Part shown: one piece after another, positions 14,992 through 22,426 of the stretch | Position numbering within the stretch: position 1 is the first letter of the stretch | How the letters are laid out: each line of letters starts with the position of its first letter | Origin: Treponema sp. | GTDB lineage: Bacteria > Spirochaetota > Spirochaetia > Treponematales > Treponemataceae | Direction: 5' to 3' | NCBI GenBank assembly: GCA_024402505.1 | Contig: JAKSTP010000007.1 | Span: 1 to 64,000 of the forward strand | Length of the DNA stretch: 64,000 nucleotides | Program-made: the position numbers and the translations under genes | The notes under the pieces: model-generated | The model's database searches: none | Seen by the model: the letters and a program-made list of their open reading frames with translations, nothing else | What the model was told of the DNA's origin: nothing

Positions 14992-15273
14992 ATGCTGATA
15001 TTTCCATTAAAGAAAGAATGGTATGAAAAAATTAAAAACGGTGAAAAAACAATCGAATACCGTGAAGTAAAAGATTATTGGACAAAAAGATTAAAAAATG
15101 TAGTCCAAGAATTAAATCTTTGTGGAAAGCCGAAATGTTATTTTCAACTTGGTTACAACCCCGACACAAGATTAAAAGCAACTATTTCCAAAATAGAAAG
15201 AGTTGACGGTAAAAATACAGACTTAAAAATTGATAATCCTGTTTACGCAATTTACTTTAAGCTGGAGGGCTAA
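14992..15273 (+). CDS. ASCH/PUA-like domain protein
   Basis: 93 residues beginning MLIFPLKKEWYEKIKNGEKT and IEYREVKDYW, the recognisable start of ASCH-type PUA-fold proteins. A central CYFQLGY strand and ATISKIERVDG follow. The fold binds RNA or modified nucleobases, and relatives include RNA-processing and N4-acetylcytidine hydrolase enzymes. The target here is unknown. AAGGAGG ribosome binding site. Confidence 0.75.
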   Translation: MLIFPLKKEWYEKIKNGEKTIEYREVKDYWTKRLKNVVQELNLCGKPKCYFQLGYNPDTRLKATISKIERVDGKNTDLKIDNPVYAIYFKLEG

Positions 15274-15480
15274 ATGAACACAATCGAAGTTTACAAACAA
15301 ACATCTGATTTTCATTCAGAACTAACTCATGTAATAAGAGTCAATGAATTTCAGATTGACTTAAGAACAAAATTAATACGTCTAACTGTGAATAATACAA
15401 TTTGCACTGTCCCATTCGTTCGAGAAGAACACTCTGATGATTGGAGTAGAGTGTGTCTCTGGAATAATGAGGAGAACTAA
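15274..15480 (+). CDS. Hypothetical protein (68 aa)
   Basis: Small beta-rich protein (THVIRVNEFQIDLRTKLIRL TV-type strands). Starts directly after the ASCH stop with GGAGG upstream. Not recognised. Confidence 0.5.
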   Translation: MNTIEVYKQTSDFHSELTHVIRVNEFQIDLRTKLIRLTVNNTICTVPFVREEHSDDWSRVCLWNNEEN

Positions 15481-15602
15481 ATGAAGTGTAAAGATTGTAA
15501 GAAAAAAGACACCTGAAAAAGGCAGAAAAAAAGCTTAATGAATATATGTCAAATGCCTGGCTTATTGAAAATAAAGTTGAAAAATATGTGAGGGAAAACT
15601 AA
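15481..15602 (+). pseudogene. Short frame-shifted gene (CxxC start, helical end)
   Basis: ATG 15481 reads MKCKDCKKKDT and stops. In the -1 frame, from the A6 run at 15502-15507, the sequence continues RHLKKAEKKLNEYMSNAWLI and ends KYVREN with a TAA that overlaps the next ATG (TAATG). The joined product of about 40 residues would fit the operon spacing. One extra A in the run is the simplest explanation; sequencing error or frameshifting cannot be excluded. Confidence 0.4.
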
Positions 15603-16246
15603 TGATCAAAATTGAAGTAATAACAAAAGATCCTTTCTATAACCTGAAAGACCTTAATTGTATTTCCTTGGGGAAACGTGCAAAACAAAGTAATAAAGAT
15701 ATTGGGGCCATAAGTGAAAGGGCAAATTATTATGTTGATTGTTTTATTGCTAAACATTCCACAATTGATACTATGCAGATAAAAATTGTGGATGATCATT
15801 GCCGGGGAGACGTAATAAGCCATATTGTCAGAACCACCAAAAAACAACCTAGATTTGTTGTTCAGTCTAAAAGACCTGACTGGAATAATGGAGAAAAAAG
15901 GAAAGCTCCTGATGAAGAATACAAATTATTTGCCAGTGTTTGGACCGTATCTTCATTTATGGAAATGGCAAGACAGCGACTTTGTGGACGTGCAGCAGAA
16001 GAAACACGGCAATGGGTAATAAACTGTATGCGGGAAATGGATAAATCAGGAGATCCGTTATTAATGGCTCTTTCTTTATGCTCTGTTCCTAATTGTGTAT
16101 TTCAGGCAGGGTGTCCAGAAACTTTTCAATGTGGGAAAGATGTTGGAATTTCAGTTGCTTGTAGCAGCTCAATTCTTAGGGAAAGATACAGATATTATCA
16201 TAATAAATTTATAGAGGTGTCAGAAAATGCAAATAAACCTGAATAA
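15602..16246 (+). CDS. ThyX-like (flavin-dependent thymidylate synthase-like) protein
   Basis: 214 residues. The motif region VRTTKKQPRFVVQSKRPDW (76-94) sits where ThyX has RHRxxSxNxxSxRY. FASVWTVSSFMEMARQRLCG and a Cys-rich end (SVPNCVFQAGCPETFQCG) follow. I recall this arrangement from divergent phage ThyX-like proteins. If active it would make dTMP from dUMP using flavin and folate. The canonical RHR signature is not present, so it may have another substrate or a structural role. Confidence 0.45.
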   Translation: MIKIEVITKDPFYNLKDLNCISLGKRAKQSNKDIGAISERANYYVDCFIAKHSTIDTMQIKIVDDHCRGDVISHIVRTTKKQPRFVVQSKRPDWNNGEKRKAPDEEYKLFASVWTVSSFMEMARQRLCGRAAEETRQWVINCMREMDKSGDPLLMALSLCSVPNCVFQAGCPETFQCGKDVGISVACSSSILRERYRYYHNKFIEVSENANKPE

Positions 16247-16721
16247 AGAAGAGGCAGATTTTATTATACAATATTTGGATCCTCATGATTTTTGTGAGCC
16301 GAAAAATGAAAGAATGGCCGGGAAACTGTGTAAAAGAATTGAAAGGGCAATGACACCAATAAAACCTAGGTCCGCCAAAAATAAGGGCCTGGAGTGGCAA
16401 AAGGAAATTTGCAGCTTTATTTCAGAATTAACCGGAATAGAATATGACCAGTCAAAAGACGATTGTTTGATACATTCAAGGGAATCCGGGCTGTCCGGCA
16501 CGGATGTTGTTTTACGTGGAGAGGCAAAAGATAAATTCCCTTATTCCGTAGAGTGTAAGAACTGTAAGTCACTCTCAATCCCTGATTGGGTGAGACAGGC
16601 AGATAGTAACTCAGACAATGGAAATTGGTTACTTTTTATTAAATCACCGGCAATAGAAACAAAGAAGATTGTTGTATTGTCAATGCAAGAATTTGAAAAA
16701 ATGTTCAAAAAAATTACTTAA
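16227..16721 (+). CDS. PD-(D/E)XK family nuclease (resolvase-like)
   Basis: 164 residues. The N-terminal part is helical (KEEADFIIQYLDPHDF). The nuclease core has GLEWQKEICSFI (Glu60), SGLSGTDVVL with Asp93, and YSVECKN with Glu109-x-Lys111, the acidic triad plus lysine of PD-(D/E)XK enzymes. WVRQADSNS and NWLLFIKSP follow. Phage proteins of this type act as Holliday-junction resolvases or repair nucleases. It overlaps the previous gene by 20 bases. Confidence 0.65.
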   Translation: MQINLNKEEADFIIQYLDPHDFCEPKNERMAGKLCKRIERAMTPIKPRSAKNKGLEWQKEICSFISELTGIEYDQSKDDCLIHSRESGLSGTDVVLRGEAKDKFPYSVECKNCKSLSIPDWVRQADSNSDNGNWLLFIKSPAIETKKIVVLSMQEFEKMFKKIT

Positions 16722-16728
16722 ATAATAG

Positions 16729-16757
16729 TTGTAAACTAGAATTTATTACTATATAAT
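16729..16757 (+). promoter_or_regulatory. Promoter (TTGTAA-17-TATAAT)
   Basis: TTGTAA (16729-16734) and a perfect TATAAT (16752-16757) have the optimal 17-bp spacer in the 110-bp gap after the nuclease gene. It would drive the packaging-side gene block starting at 16832. Confidence 0.7.
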
Positions 16758-16788
16758 AAGTAATAACTCTTAAAATTACTTTCCAATC

Positions 16789-16831
16789 AGTTATCTGTGA
16801 TTCAGTTTGTTATTTTAGATCGGAGATAACT
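16789..16831 (+). promoter_or_regulatory. Leader hairpin covering the ribosome binding site of the gene at 16832
   Basis: AGTTATCT (16789-16796) is the exact complement of AGATAACT (16824-16831), which ends at the base before the ATG and overlaps the CGGAG ribosome binding site. The stem could reduce initiation until opened by a protein, a ligand or upstream translation. Confidence 0.5.
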
Positions 16832-17098
16832 ATGGGATATAAGTCTTTTCTTCAAAATAAATCCAAAACAACTTTCAATGGATGTGTAAAACTTACTTTT
16901 ACAGGGAAAATCAACTCAATTACTGAGGCAAACGGTTTTTCGGACATTCCTATCAAAAAAGCAACTCCAATCGAATGTAACAATATACTCGCAATGGCAG
17001 ATACACCCGATTTCTATGGATCAATCGTCCTGGAATTCACAGAGGGTCAAATGTCAGGTTATGCCTATTCAAGAAGAGTGAATTATGCAGATCTGTAA
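16832..17098 (+). CDS. Hypothetical protein (88 aa)
   Basis: Beta-rich small protein (CVKLTFTGKINSITEANGFS; GSIVLEFTEGQMSGYAYSRR). First gene after a consensus promoter and hairpin leader. Not recognised. Confidence 0.5.
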   Translation: MGYKSFLQNKSKTTFNGCVKLTFTGKINSITEANGFSDIPIKKATPIECNNILAMADTPDFYGSIVLEFTEGQMSGYAYSRRVNYADL

Positions 17099-17264
17099 AG
17101 TATGCGGAGAGCCGGTTAAATACATTGCTATTAACAGCTCACAATATGTGATCGTAGATCCAATGATATTGGAAGTTGTGAGTGAAAACGGCCACAGACA
17201 TAAAGCCTATAAGAAACACAAGTGTAAAGACTTGCCGGAGAAAAAAGAAAATGCCAGTGAGTGA
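17085..17264 (+). CDS. Small zinc-motif protein (59 aa)
   Basis: ATG 17085 overlaps the previous gene by 14 bases and the next by 14. Starts MQICKVCGEPVKYIAIN, with His/Cys residues near HRHKAYKKHKCKD, a possible zinc site. Not recognised. Confidence 0.45.
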   Translation: MQICKVCGEPVKYIAINSSQYVIVDPMILEVVSENGHRHKAYKKHKCKDLPEKKENASE

Positions 17265-17496
17265 ATACACAATGCAGAGGGATGTAGTCTTAATGACTTT
17301 CGATCCTGAGGAATACAGAAAGTTTTTAAGAAAATGGAATCCTGAAATGGCCATGCAGATTGCAGATTATGACAATCAGGTTGTTATAGCGACAATGTGT
17401 AAATTGATATGTGACGCCAGGTATTTGCCGGAAGTCGCACGGCGTCACGCTTCAAAATGGCATAAAGATAATAAGTTTTCAGAGGATATTAATTAA
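17251..17496 (+). CDS. Hypothetical protein (81 aa)
   Basis: ATG 17251 is preferred to a GTG 69 bases upstream. Helical sequence with FDPEEYRKFLRKWNPEMAMQ. The last base overlaps the next ATG (TAATG). Not recognised. Confidence 0.45.
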   Translation: MPVSEYTMQRDVVLMTFDPEEYRKFLRKWNPEMAMQIADYDNQVVIATMCKLICDARYLPEVARRHASKWHKDNKFSEDIN

Positions 17497-18116
17497 TGGA
17501 ATTAGATCAGAACAGTAAAAAAGATACTTCCGCACTATGTATGAAGAATCATTACAAATTAAATGATGAACTTTATACACCAGTTAAACTGGTTAAGATC
17601 CTTTTACCTTTCCTCGAAATTTGGGCAAAAGATTTCATCCAAAATCAGGGCAGAAATCCGGTTATATGGTGTCCGTTTGATACAGAAGACAGCGAGTTTG
17701 TGAGAGTGTTTCAGGAATACGGATATACCGTTACATATTCTCACTTAAATACAAATCAGAATTTCTTTGAGTATGAGCCGGAAGTTTGGGATATTGCTAT
17801 TTCAAATCCACCATTTAGTCAGAAAATGGATATATTCAAAAGACTTTTTAATTTCAATAAGCCTTTTGTAATGCTTTGTAATGAAATGATTATCAATTAT
17901 CAGATTGTTGCAAATCTTTTTACTAAATATGAAATACAGCTTTTGGCTCCTGATAAAAAAGTATCTTTCAACGGTAAAACAAGCAGCTTTGCAACAGGTT
18001 ATTTCTGTTGGAATTTTCTTCCCAAAGATCTTGTTTTTGTTCACATGGAAGACAATAACAGTGGTAAGAATTTTGAACCGGCGAAAATGTTCAAGGATAA
18101 ACAGAAACCAAAATGA
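17496..18116 (+). CDS. NPPF-type DNA methyltransferase-like protein
   Basis: 206 residues with a Rossmann-like order. A YTPVKLVKILLPFLEIWAKD helix is followed by VIWCPFDTEDSEF (the S-adenosylmethionine site equivalent), VTYSHL, then DIAISNPPFSQK with NPPF at 104-107. PFVMLCNEMII and a FATGYFCWNFL strand follow. These compact adenine-methyltransferase-like proteins occur next to terminase genes in several phages. ATGA overlap joins it to the next methyltransferase. Either could act on phage DNA; the target is unknown. Confidence 0.65.
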   Translation: MELDQNSKKDTSALCMKNHYKLNDELYTPVKLVKILLPFLEIWAKDFIQNQGRNPVIWCPFDTEDSEFVRVFQEYGYTVTYSHLNTNQNFFEYEPEVWDIAISNPPFSQKMDIFKRLFNFNKPFVMLCNEMIINYQIVANLFTKYEIQLLAPDKKVSFNGKTSSFATGYFCWNFLPKDLVFVHMEDNNSGKNFEPAKMFKDKQKPK

Positions 18117-18598
18117 AAAATCAGCCAAACAGAAACTATGTATCGAATGATGTTGTATATACACCTGAGAGCCTGGCAAAAGCTCTTATTGATCACTTCA
18201 AACCTCAGGGGAAAGGGTTAGAGCCGTGCCGTGGAGGGGGGAATATATATAAGTATTTGGATAATGCAGATTACTGTGAGATTCAGGAAGGGAAAGACTT
18301 CTTTGATTACACCCAAAAGGTAGATTACATATTCACCAATCCACCGTGGAGTGATATTAAAAGGTTTTTATTACATTCTTACGAACTTGCTGAGAATATT
18401 TATATGTTGATTACCATAAATCATATATGGACGAAAGCAAGACTGAGGGACATGAAAAACAATAACTTTGGAATAAAAGAAATATGTATTTTTAATACAC
18501 CGAAAGAATTTCCGGCAACAGGATTTCAATGCGGTATGGTTTACTTTAAAAAAAATTATTCAGGTGATATTAAGTTTACTGAGGTGGAATATGCCTAG
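18113..18598 (+). CDS. NPPW-type DNA methyltransferase-like protein
   Basis: 161 residues. A VVYTPESLAKALIDHF helix, motif I LEPCRGGGNIY (36-46), the acidic turn GKDFFDYTQKVDYI, and the catalytic NPPW at 76-79 are visible. It resembles compact adenine methyltransferases. The G6 run (18236-18241) codes for part of motif I, so slippage there would destroy the cofactor site. Its end overlaps the terminase small subunit start. Confidence 0.7.
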   Translation: MKNQPNRNYVSNDVVYTPESLAKALIDHFKPQGKGLEPCRGGGNIYKYLDNADYCEIQEGKDFFDYTQKVDYIFTNPPWSDIKRFLLHSYELAENIYMLITINHIWTKARLRDMKNNNFGIKEICIFNTPKEFPATGFQCGMVYFKKNYSGDIKFTEVEYA

Positions 18599-19295
18599 AG
18601 GAAGACCGAAAGCAGATACAGAAAAAACAAATTCCTCATTAAATGAACTTGTCAATTATGAATTTGACCTGGATAGTTATGCTTGGAAAAATCCTAAACT
18701 TACTCAAAAAGAAAAGTTATTTATTTTTTATTCTTGTACTCTTTTCAACAATGCAGAAGCAGCTAGAAGAGCTGGTTATGCTTCTTCTAGTGCAAAAATT
18801 ACAGGAAATAAATTAACTCTTAAACATAAAGAAGAAATAGAGCTATTCAAACAGAAACTTACTAAAACTAACTTGAAGGAAGCTGCCGAAAAGATTATGC
18901 GTATGAAAGAACTTGCGGCAACTTACGATCCGTCCGAATTCTATGAGAATAAAATCCTTTACACCAAGGACGGAGATCCTTACAAAATGGATGTTATGAA
19001 GCCGTTGGAAGAGATACCGGAAGAAATGCGCCGTGCCTGTCTTACTGGAATTACTCACGGAAGAGACGGAATGAACTTTAATTTTGTATCAAAAGAGAAA
19101 GCTCAGGCAGATATTTTGAACCATAACAGAGAATTAAATGGTGATCAGGATAAAAATGAATTTGACGTACAGCTTACTCTTGAAGGAATTAAACAGACTG
19201 TAACGGCAAATATTAAGGTTGCAAATGTAAATAAAGGACGTGCAGAAAAGGCCGCCGAAATTGATACAGCCGAAAACAGTGAGGATGAACTTTAA
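18591..19295 (+). CDS. Terminase small subunit (putative)
   Basis: 234 residues from ATG 18591. It begins MPRGRPKADTEKTNSS (AT-hook-like RGRP). A helix-turn-helix region follows at ~38-75: KLTQKEKLFIFYSCTLFNNA, then EAARRAGYASSSAKITGNKL. This is the usual 'L..kq..F...yl...naa.Aa..AGYs...a...g..lL' of small terminases. The acidic C-terminus could contact the large subunit. It precedes the large subunit by two bases. Confidence 0.75.
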   Translation: MPRGRPKADTEKTNSSLNELVNYEFDLDSYAWKNPKLTQKEKLFIFYSCTLFNNAEAARRAGYASSSAKITGNKLTLKHKEEIELFKQKLTKTNLKEAAEKIMRMKELAATYDPSEFYENKILYTKDGDPYKMDVMKPLEEIPEEMRRACLTGITHGRDGMNFNFVSKEKAQADILNHNRELNGDQDKNEFDVQLTLEGIKQTVTANIKVANVNKGRAEKAAEIDTAENSEDEL

Positions 19296-19297
19296 TA

Positions 19298-20953
19298 ATG
19301 TTTACACCTGATGAACGTATAAATTATGCTATGGCCTTTATGAAGTATGACGGTAAACCGTTATCGTTTGACTTTTGGCAGCAAGAATATGTAGCAAGTC
19401 CAAAAAGATATATTTGTATTCTTAAATCTCGCCGTGTTGGATATTCTCTTGCTACAGGTGTTAAGGGTGTTGTAAAAAGCAATGATCCTGACAGAGTGAA
19501 CTACACCAAACAGTTTGTTTCTTACAACGAATCGGACGCACTCGAAAAGATCCGTTATGCAGAAATGTTTCACGATAGTATGCCAGATAAAGTAAAGAAA
19601 AAGCTGATTGTAAGAAACAAATCATGCCTAGAATTTCAGGATGTAAATTCAAAGACTACTTCACGTCTTATCTCATTACCTTGTAGACCTCCACGTGGTA
19701 AAGGTGGAGATATTGCACTAGACGAATTCGGAATTTATAATCCTAGACTTTCTCAGACTATTTATACAGCTGCTCTTTCTGTTATTGCTCGTGGTGGATG
19801 TTTTGAAGTTGGATCAACTCCACTTGGAAAGATTGGAAAATTCTATGAAATCTGTTCAGAAAAAGAAAAATACAAAGGCTATCAGAGATTTTTTGTGCCG
19901 TGGTGGTTTTGTGGTGCATTGTGTAAAGATATAGACGGTGCAATTGCTCAGGCTAAAGAAATGACTACAGAAGAGCGTGTTTATGCTTTTGGATCACGTG
20001 AACTTATCGGTATTTTTGAAAACGAAAGTCTTGAAGCTTTTCAACAGGAACACGAATGTTCTTTTGTTGATGAAGCAGAAAGTTATATTCCTTTGGATCT
20101 TATTTATACTTGCGTTCCTGGAATGAGAGAAGAAGACCAGGATAAAATTGACCAGTTAAAGGGAACTGACATAACAGATTTTGAGTATGCCGAAGAATGT
20201 TACGGCCAAGAGATAAAAGTATTTCATGATGTTGATGAAGCTATTCTAAATTACAATCCTGAGAAACACGGCGGACCATTATTCATGGGGTATGACGTTG
20301 GAAAGGAAATGGACGCTATGAGTATTATCATTCTTGGAGAAAAGAACGGCAAGAAAAGAGAATTGCTCAGAATCGAAGAAAAAAACAAAGATTTTGAATA
20401 TCAGGAAAACTTAATAATCAAACTTATGAACAATTTACCTGTCAGAAGGTGTGTAGTTGATAGAACAGGCGTAGGAAATCCTATATTTGAAAAACTTTAT
20501 AAACGTTATGGGGATCGTGTAGAGGGATATTATTTCACTCTGGAAAGTAAAGAACCTTTAGCAATGGGAGTGAAATTCAGTTTTGAGCAAAGAGAGTATT
20601 TGCTTGAAAACGATAAAGGATTTCATAATCAGATTCATAGCATTAAACGAAAAGCAGCTTTAGGAAGACATTTCAGATATGACTCAGAAAGATCGGACGG
20701 TCTTCATGCCGATAGTTTTTGGAGCCTTGCTCTTGCAACTTACGGAATGGGTAATGATGAAAACAAAGAGAATTTCTATCATCAGTGGGCAGCAAAACAA
20801 AGAAGTGGAAATATTGTAACACCTAATGAAATGACACCGGCGGAAAGTATGGCAATATATAACACAATGCAAAAAGAAAGTAGTGGAACTGTAAGACGCC
20901 GTGGACGTAGTGCCGCCAGTATTTTAAGAGATATTCAGAAAAATAACAGGTAA
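19298..20953 (+). CDS. terL: Terminase large subunit
   Basis: 551 residues. The ATPase has a Walker A-like KSRRVGYS at 43-50 and Walker B DIALDEFG at 138-145. The C-terminal RNase H-like nuclease starts at FMGYDVGKEMDA (~328-339), with VVDRTGVGNP and a final DGLHADSFWSLALATYG carrying acidic residues. This is a Mu gp28-like style of enzyme, consistent with the MuF-type protein downstream. It pumps DNA into the prohead through the portal and cuts it. Confidence 0.9.
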   Translation: MFTPDERINYAMAFMKYDGKPLSFDFWQQEYVASPKRYICILKSRRVGYSLATGVKGVVKSNDPDRVNYTKQFVSYNESDALEKIRYAEMFHDSMPDKVKKKLIVRNKSCLEFQDVNSKTTSRLISLPCRPPRGKGGDIALDEFGIYNPRLSQTIYTAALSVIARGGCFEVGSTPLGKIGKFYEICSEKEKYKGYQRFFVPWWFCGALCKDIDGAIAQAKEMTTEERVYAFGSRELIGIFENESLEAFQQEHECSFVDEAESYIPLDLIYTCVPGMREEDQDKIDQLKGTDITDFEYAEECYGQEIKVFHDVDEAILNYNPEKHGGPLFMGYDVGKEMDAMSIIILGEKNGKKRELLRIEEKNKDFEYQENLIIKLMNNLPVRRCVVDRTGVGNPIFEKLYKRYGDRVEGYYFTLESKEPLAMGVKFSFEQREYLLENDKGFHNQIHSIKRKAALGRHFRYDSERSDGLHADSFWSLALATYGMGNDENKENFYHQWAAKQRSGNIVTPNEMTPAESMAIYNTMQKESSGTVRRRGRSAASILRDIQKNNR

Positions 20954-20958
20954 TAAAT

Positions 20959-21186
20959 ATGGTTTGTGGCAAATGTAGAATGTGTGTAGTTGAAAAAGAA
21001 TTCGTTGATGAACTTCCTGACGGAAACGACTATACAAGAGTGGAAATTGTTCCCTGGAATGAAGGTGATAAGGAAAAAACGTTTTGTATCATGCAAGATT
21101 TATATACAAATGTTGATCCTGAAAAAGATTGCTGCAATTCAGACGTGAAAAGATTTGCCGTTGAGAAGAAAGAGGGGGAAATATAA
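20959..21186 (+). CDS. Small Cys-rich hypothetical protein (75 aa)
   Basis: Begins MVCGKCRMCVVEKEFVDELP with CxxCxxC spacing and has further Cys residues (FCIMQDL, DCCNSDV), suggesting metal binding. Not recognised. Ends in a TAATG overlap with the next gene. Confidence 0.5.
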   Translation: MVCGKCRMCVVEKEFVDELPDGNDYTRVEIVPWNEGDKEKTFCIMQDLYTNVDPEKDCCNSDVKRFAVEKKEGEI

Positions 21187-21641
21187 TGGACGGAATTAGT
21201 CTTGCTAAGATTATGTATGACAAAACATTTAATGAAATGTTAGGCAAGTATGAAGATCAGGTAATTGCAGAAAAATTTGGCTGCACAAGGTTTTTTGTTA
21301 CAAAATTCAGGAAGCATAAAGGTATCAAAGCATATAGAAATCATAAATACCATATTGATATGAATAAATATGCCGGGAAAATGACTGATCGGGAAGTATC
21401 TCAAATGCTTAAATGTAATCCTAGCACAGTCACACGTTATCGTAAAGAAAACGGAATTCCGCCTTTCAGAAGAAGAAGTGATGTTCTGAAAAGAGAAAGA
21501 GACATGATTGCAGCTTATGAAAGACTGGGGACTTTGCAGAAAGTTGCGGATGAAATGGGAATAACTCGTGAGAGAGTAAGACAAATTCTTATCCGTGCCG
21601 GATATACAAAAAGGAATTCTCCTAGGGGAAGAAGGAAATAA
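21186..21641 (+). CDS. Triple helix-turn-helix protein, sigma-region-4-like C-terminus
   Basis: 151 residues with three successive helix-turn-helix units: KYEDQVIAEKFGCTRFFVTK (21-40), MTDREVSQMLKCNPSTVTRY (66-85) and LGTLQKVADEMGITRERVRQ (114-133). The last is the 'L..vA...GiTReRVRQI' pattern of sigma-factor region 4. It may be a late-gene activator or a DNA-recognition protein of packaging. Its place between terminase and portal would suit late regulation. Function inferred only. Confidence 0.6.
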   Translation: MDGISLAKIMYDKTFNEMLGKYEDQVIAEKFGCTRFFVTKFRKHKGIKAYRNHKYHIDMNKYAGKMTDREVSQMLKCNPSTVTRYRKENGIPPFRRRSDVLKRERDMIAAYERLGTLQKVADEMGITRERVRQILIRAGYTKRNSPRGRRK

Positions 21642-21833
21642 ATGGATAAAGAGTTCAAAAGTAAAGATGTAGATGTTTTTTGTGCAAACACGAAACCGTA
21701 CTTGGATAAAATCGAAAAGCTGGAAGCCCAGATAGAAAACATGAAAAACTGTTTTAACTGTGGGAATTATCTTAAACACAGAAATAAATGTGAAAAGTGT
21801 AAAAAGTTGAGTGAATGGGAGTATGAAGAATGA
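21642..21833 (+). CDS. Small coiled-coil and Cys-cluster protein (63 aa)
   Basis: A short coiled coil (LDKIEKLEAQIENMKN) is followed by CFNCGNYLKHRNKCEKCKK. The end resembles the C-terminus of the coiled-coil protein at 13759 (KMKCCENCKKHRNRECSED). Probably zinc binding; unrecognised. Confidence 0.5.
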   Translation: MDKEFKSKDVDVFCANTKPYLDKIEKLEAQIENMKNCFNCGNYLKHRNKCEKCKKLSEWEYEE

Positions 21834-21973
21834 GAATGAATTTTTATAAATGTGATCATTGCCAAAAATCAAAATTATATATTTGGGGTTTAATTCATGG
21901 GTTTAGGTATAAAAAAGCCTATTTATGCAAGAAGTGTTATTTGAAGATAACAGGAAGAACAAAAAAATATTGA
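21830..21973 (+). CDS. Small zinc-motif protein (47 aa)
   Basis: ATG 21830 overlaps the previous TGA. Two CxxC pairs (YKCDHCQKS and YLCKKCYLK) 20 residues apart form a probable zinc ribbon. Basic C-terminus. Not recognised. Confidence 0.45.
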   Translation: MRMNFYKCDHCQKSKLYIWGLIHGFRYKKAYLCKKCYLKITGRTKKY

Positions 21974-21990
21974 AAAGGGGAAATGGGGAA

Positions 21991-22341
21991 ATGAAAGAAG
22001 GAACAAAATTAATCCTGGGGAAACTTAAAGATCCAAAAACTTATGCAGAAAACATAGATCCTAGTTTAATTATTGATAAGGTCGAAGAGCTGGAAAAGAA
22101 ATTGCTCCAGGTAGAAAAATACCTGAATCTCGGTGGAATTATTGCAGATAAAAACGGAAAGCCGTGTAAAGACGGAGATGTTGTTAGAATATACAGAAAT
22201 GGAACATTTTCTGTTGCAGGTCCTATTCATTTCGATCATGTAATAAAAGCTTTTACAGTAATGGAAGGTGACGGAGGGTATTGGCGTTTAAATGAAAGGC
22301 AATTTGAACTTGTAGAACAAAGTGAAAAAATAGACATATAA
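21991..22341 (+). CDS. Hypothetical protein (116 aa)
   Basis: ATG 21991 is favoured (GGGGAAATGGGGAA upstream). A central coiled segment (IIDKVEELEKKLLQVEKYL) is followed by a beta region (GDVVRIYRNGTFSVAG). Not recognised. Last gene before the portal promoter. Confidence 0.5.
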   Translation: MKEGTKLILGKLKDPKTYAENIDPSLIIDKVEELEKKLLQVEKYLNLGGIIADKNGKPCKDGDVVRIYRNGTFSVAGPIHFDHVIKAFTVMEGDGGYWRLNERQFELVEQSEKIDI

Positions 22342-22359
22342 AATTAAATATGTTATTAT
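22331..22359 (+). promoter_or_regulatory. Promoter upstream of portal (TAGACA-17-TATTAT)
   Basis: TAGACA (22331-22336) and TATTAT (22354-22359) have a 17-bp spacer, the same spacing as five other gap promoters here. It begins inside the last codons of the previous gene. Confidence 0.5.
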
Positions 22360-22386
22360 TTTCTAAATTCAGATAGTGACGTCATA

Positions 22387-22426
22387 GGCGCAAATTTGAA
22401 CAAATAAAATTGTTTGAGGTTGCGCC
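22387..22426 (+). promoter_or_regulatory. Hairpin sequestering the portal ribosome binding site
   Basis: GGCGCAA (22387-22393) pairs exactly with TTGCGCC (22420-22426), whose last base touches the ATG. Inner bases continue pairing with wobbles (TTTGAACAA against TTGTTTGAG), burying the GAGG ribosome binding site (22416-22419). There is no T-run, so translation control is more likely than termination. Confidence 0.55.

Noticed and set aside
21240..21872. 210-residue minus-strand frame opposite the HTH protein
   Set aside because: Antisense to well supported genes with ribosome binding sites; its product is Phe/Ser/Ile-rich, as expected from reading AT-rich genes backwards.
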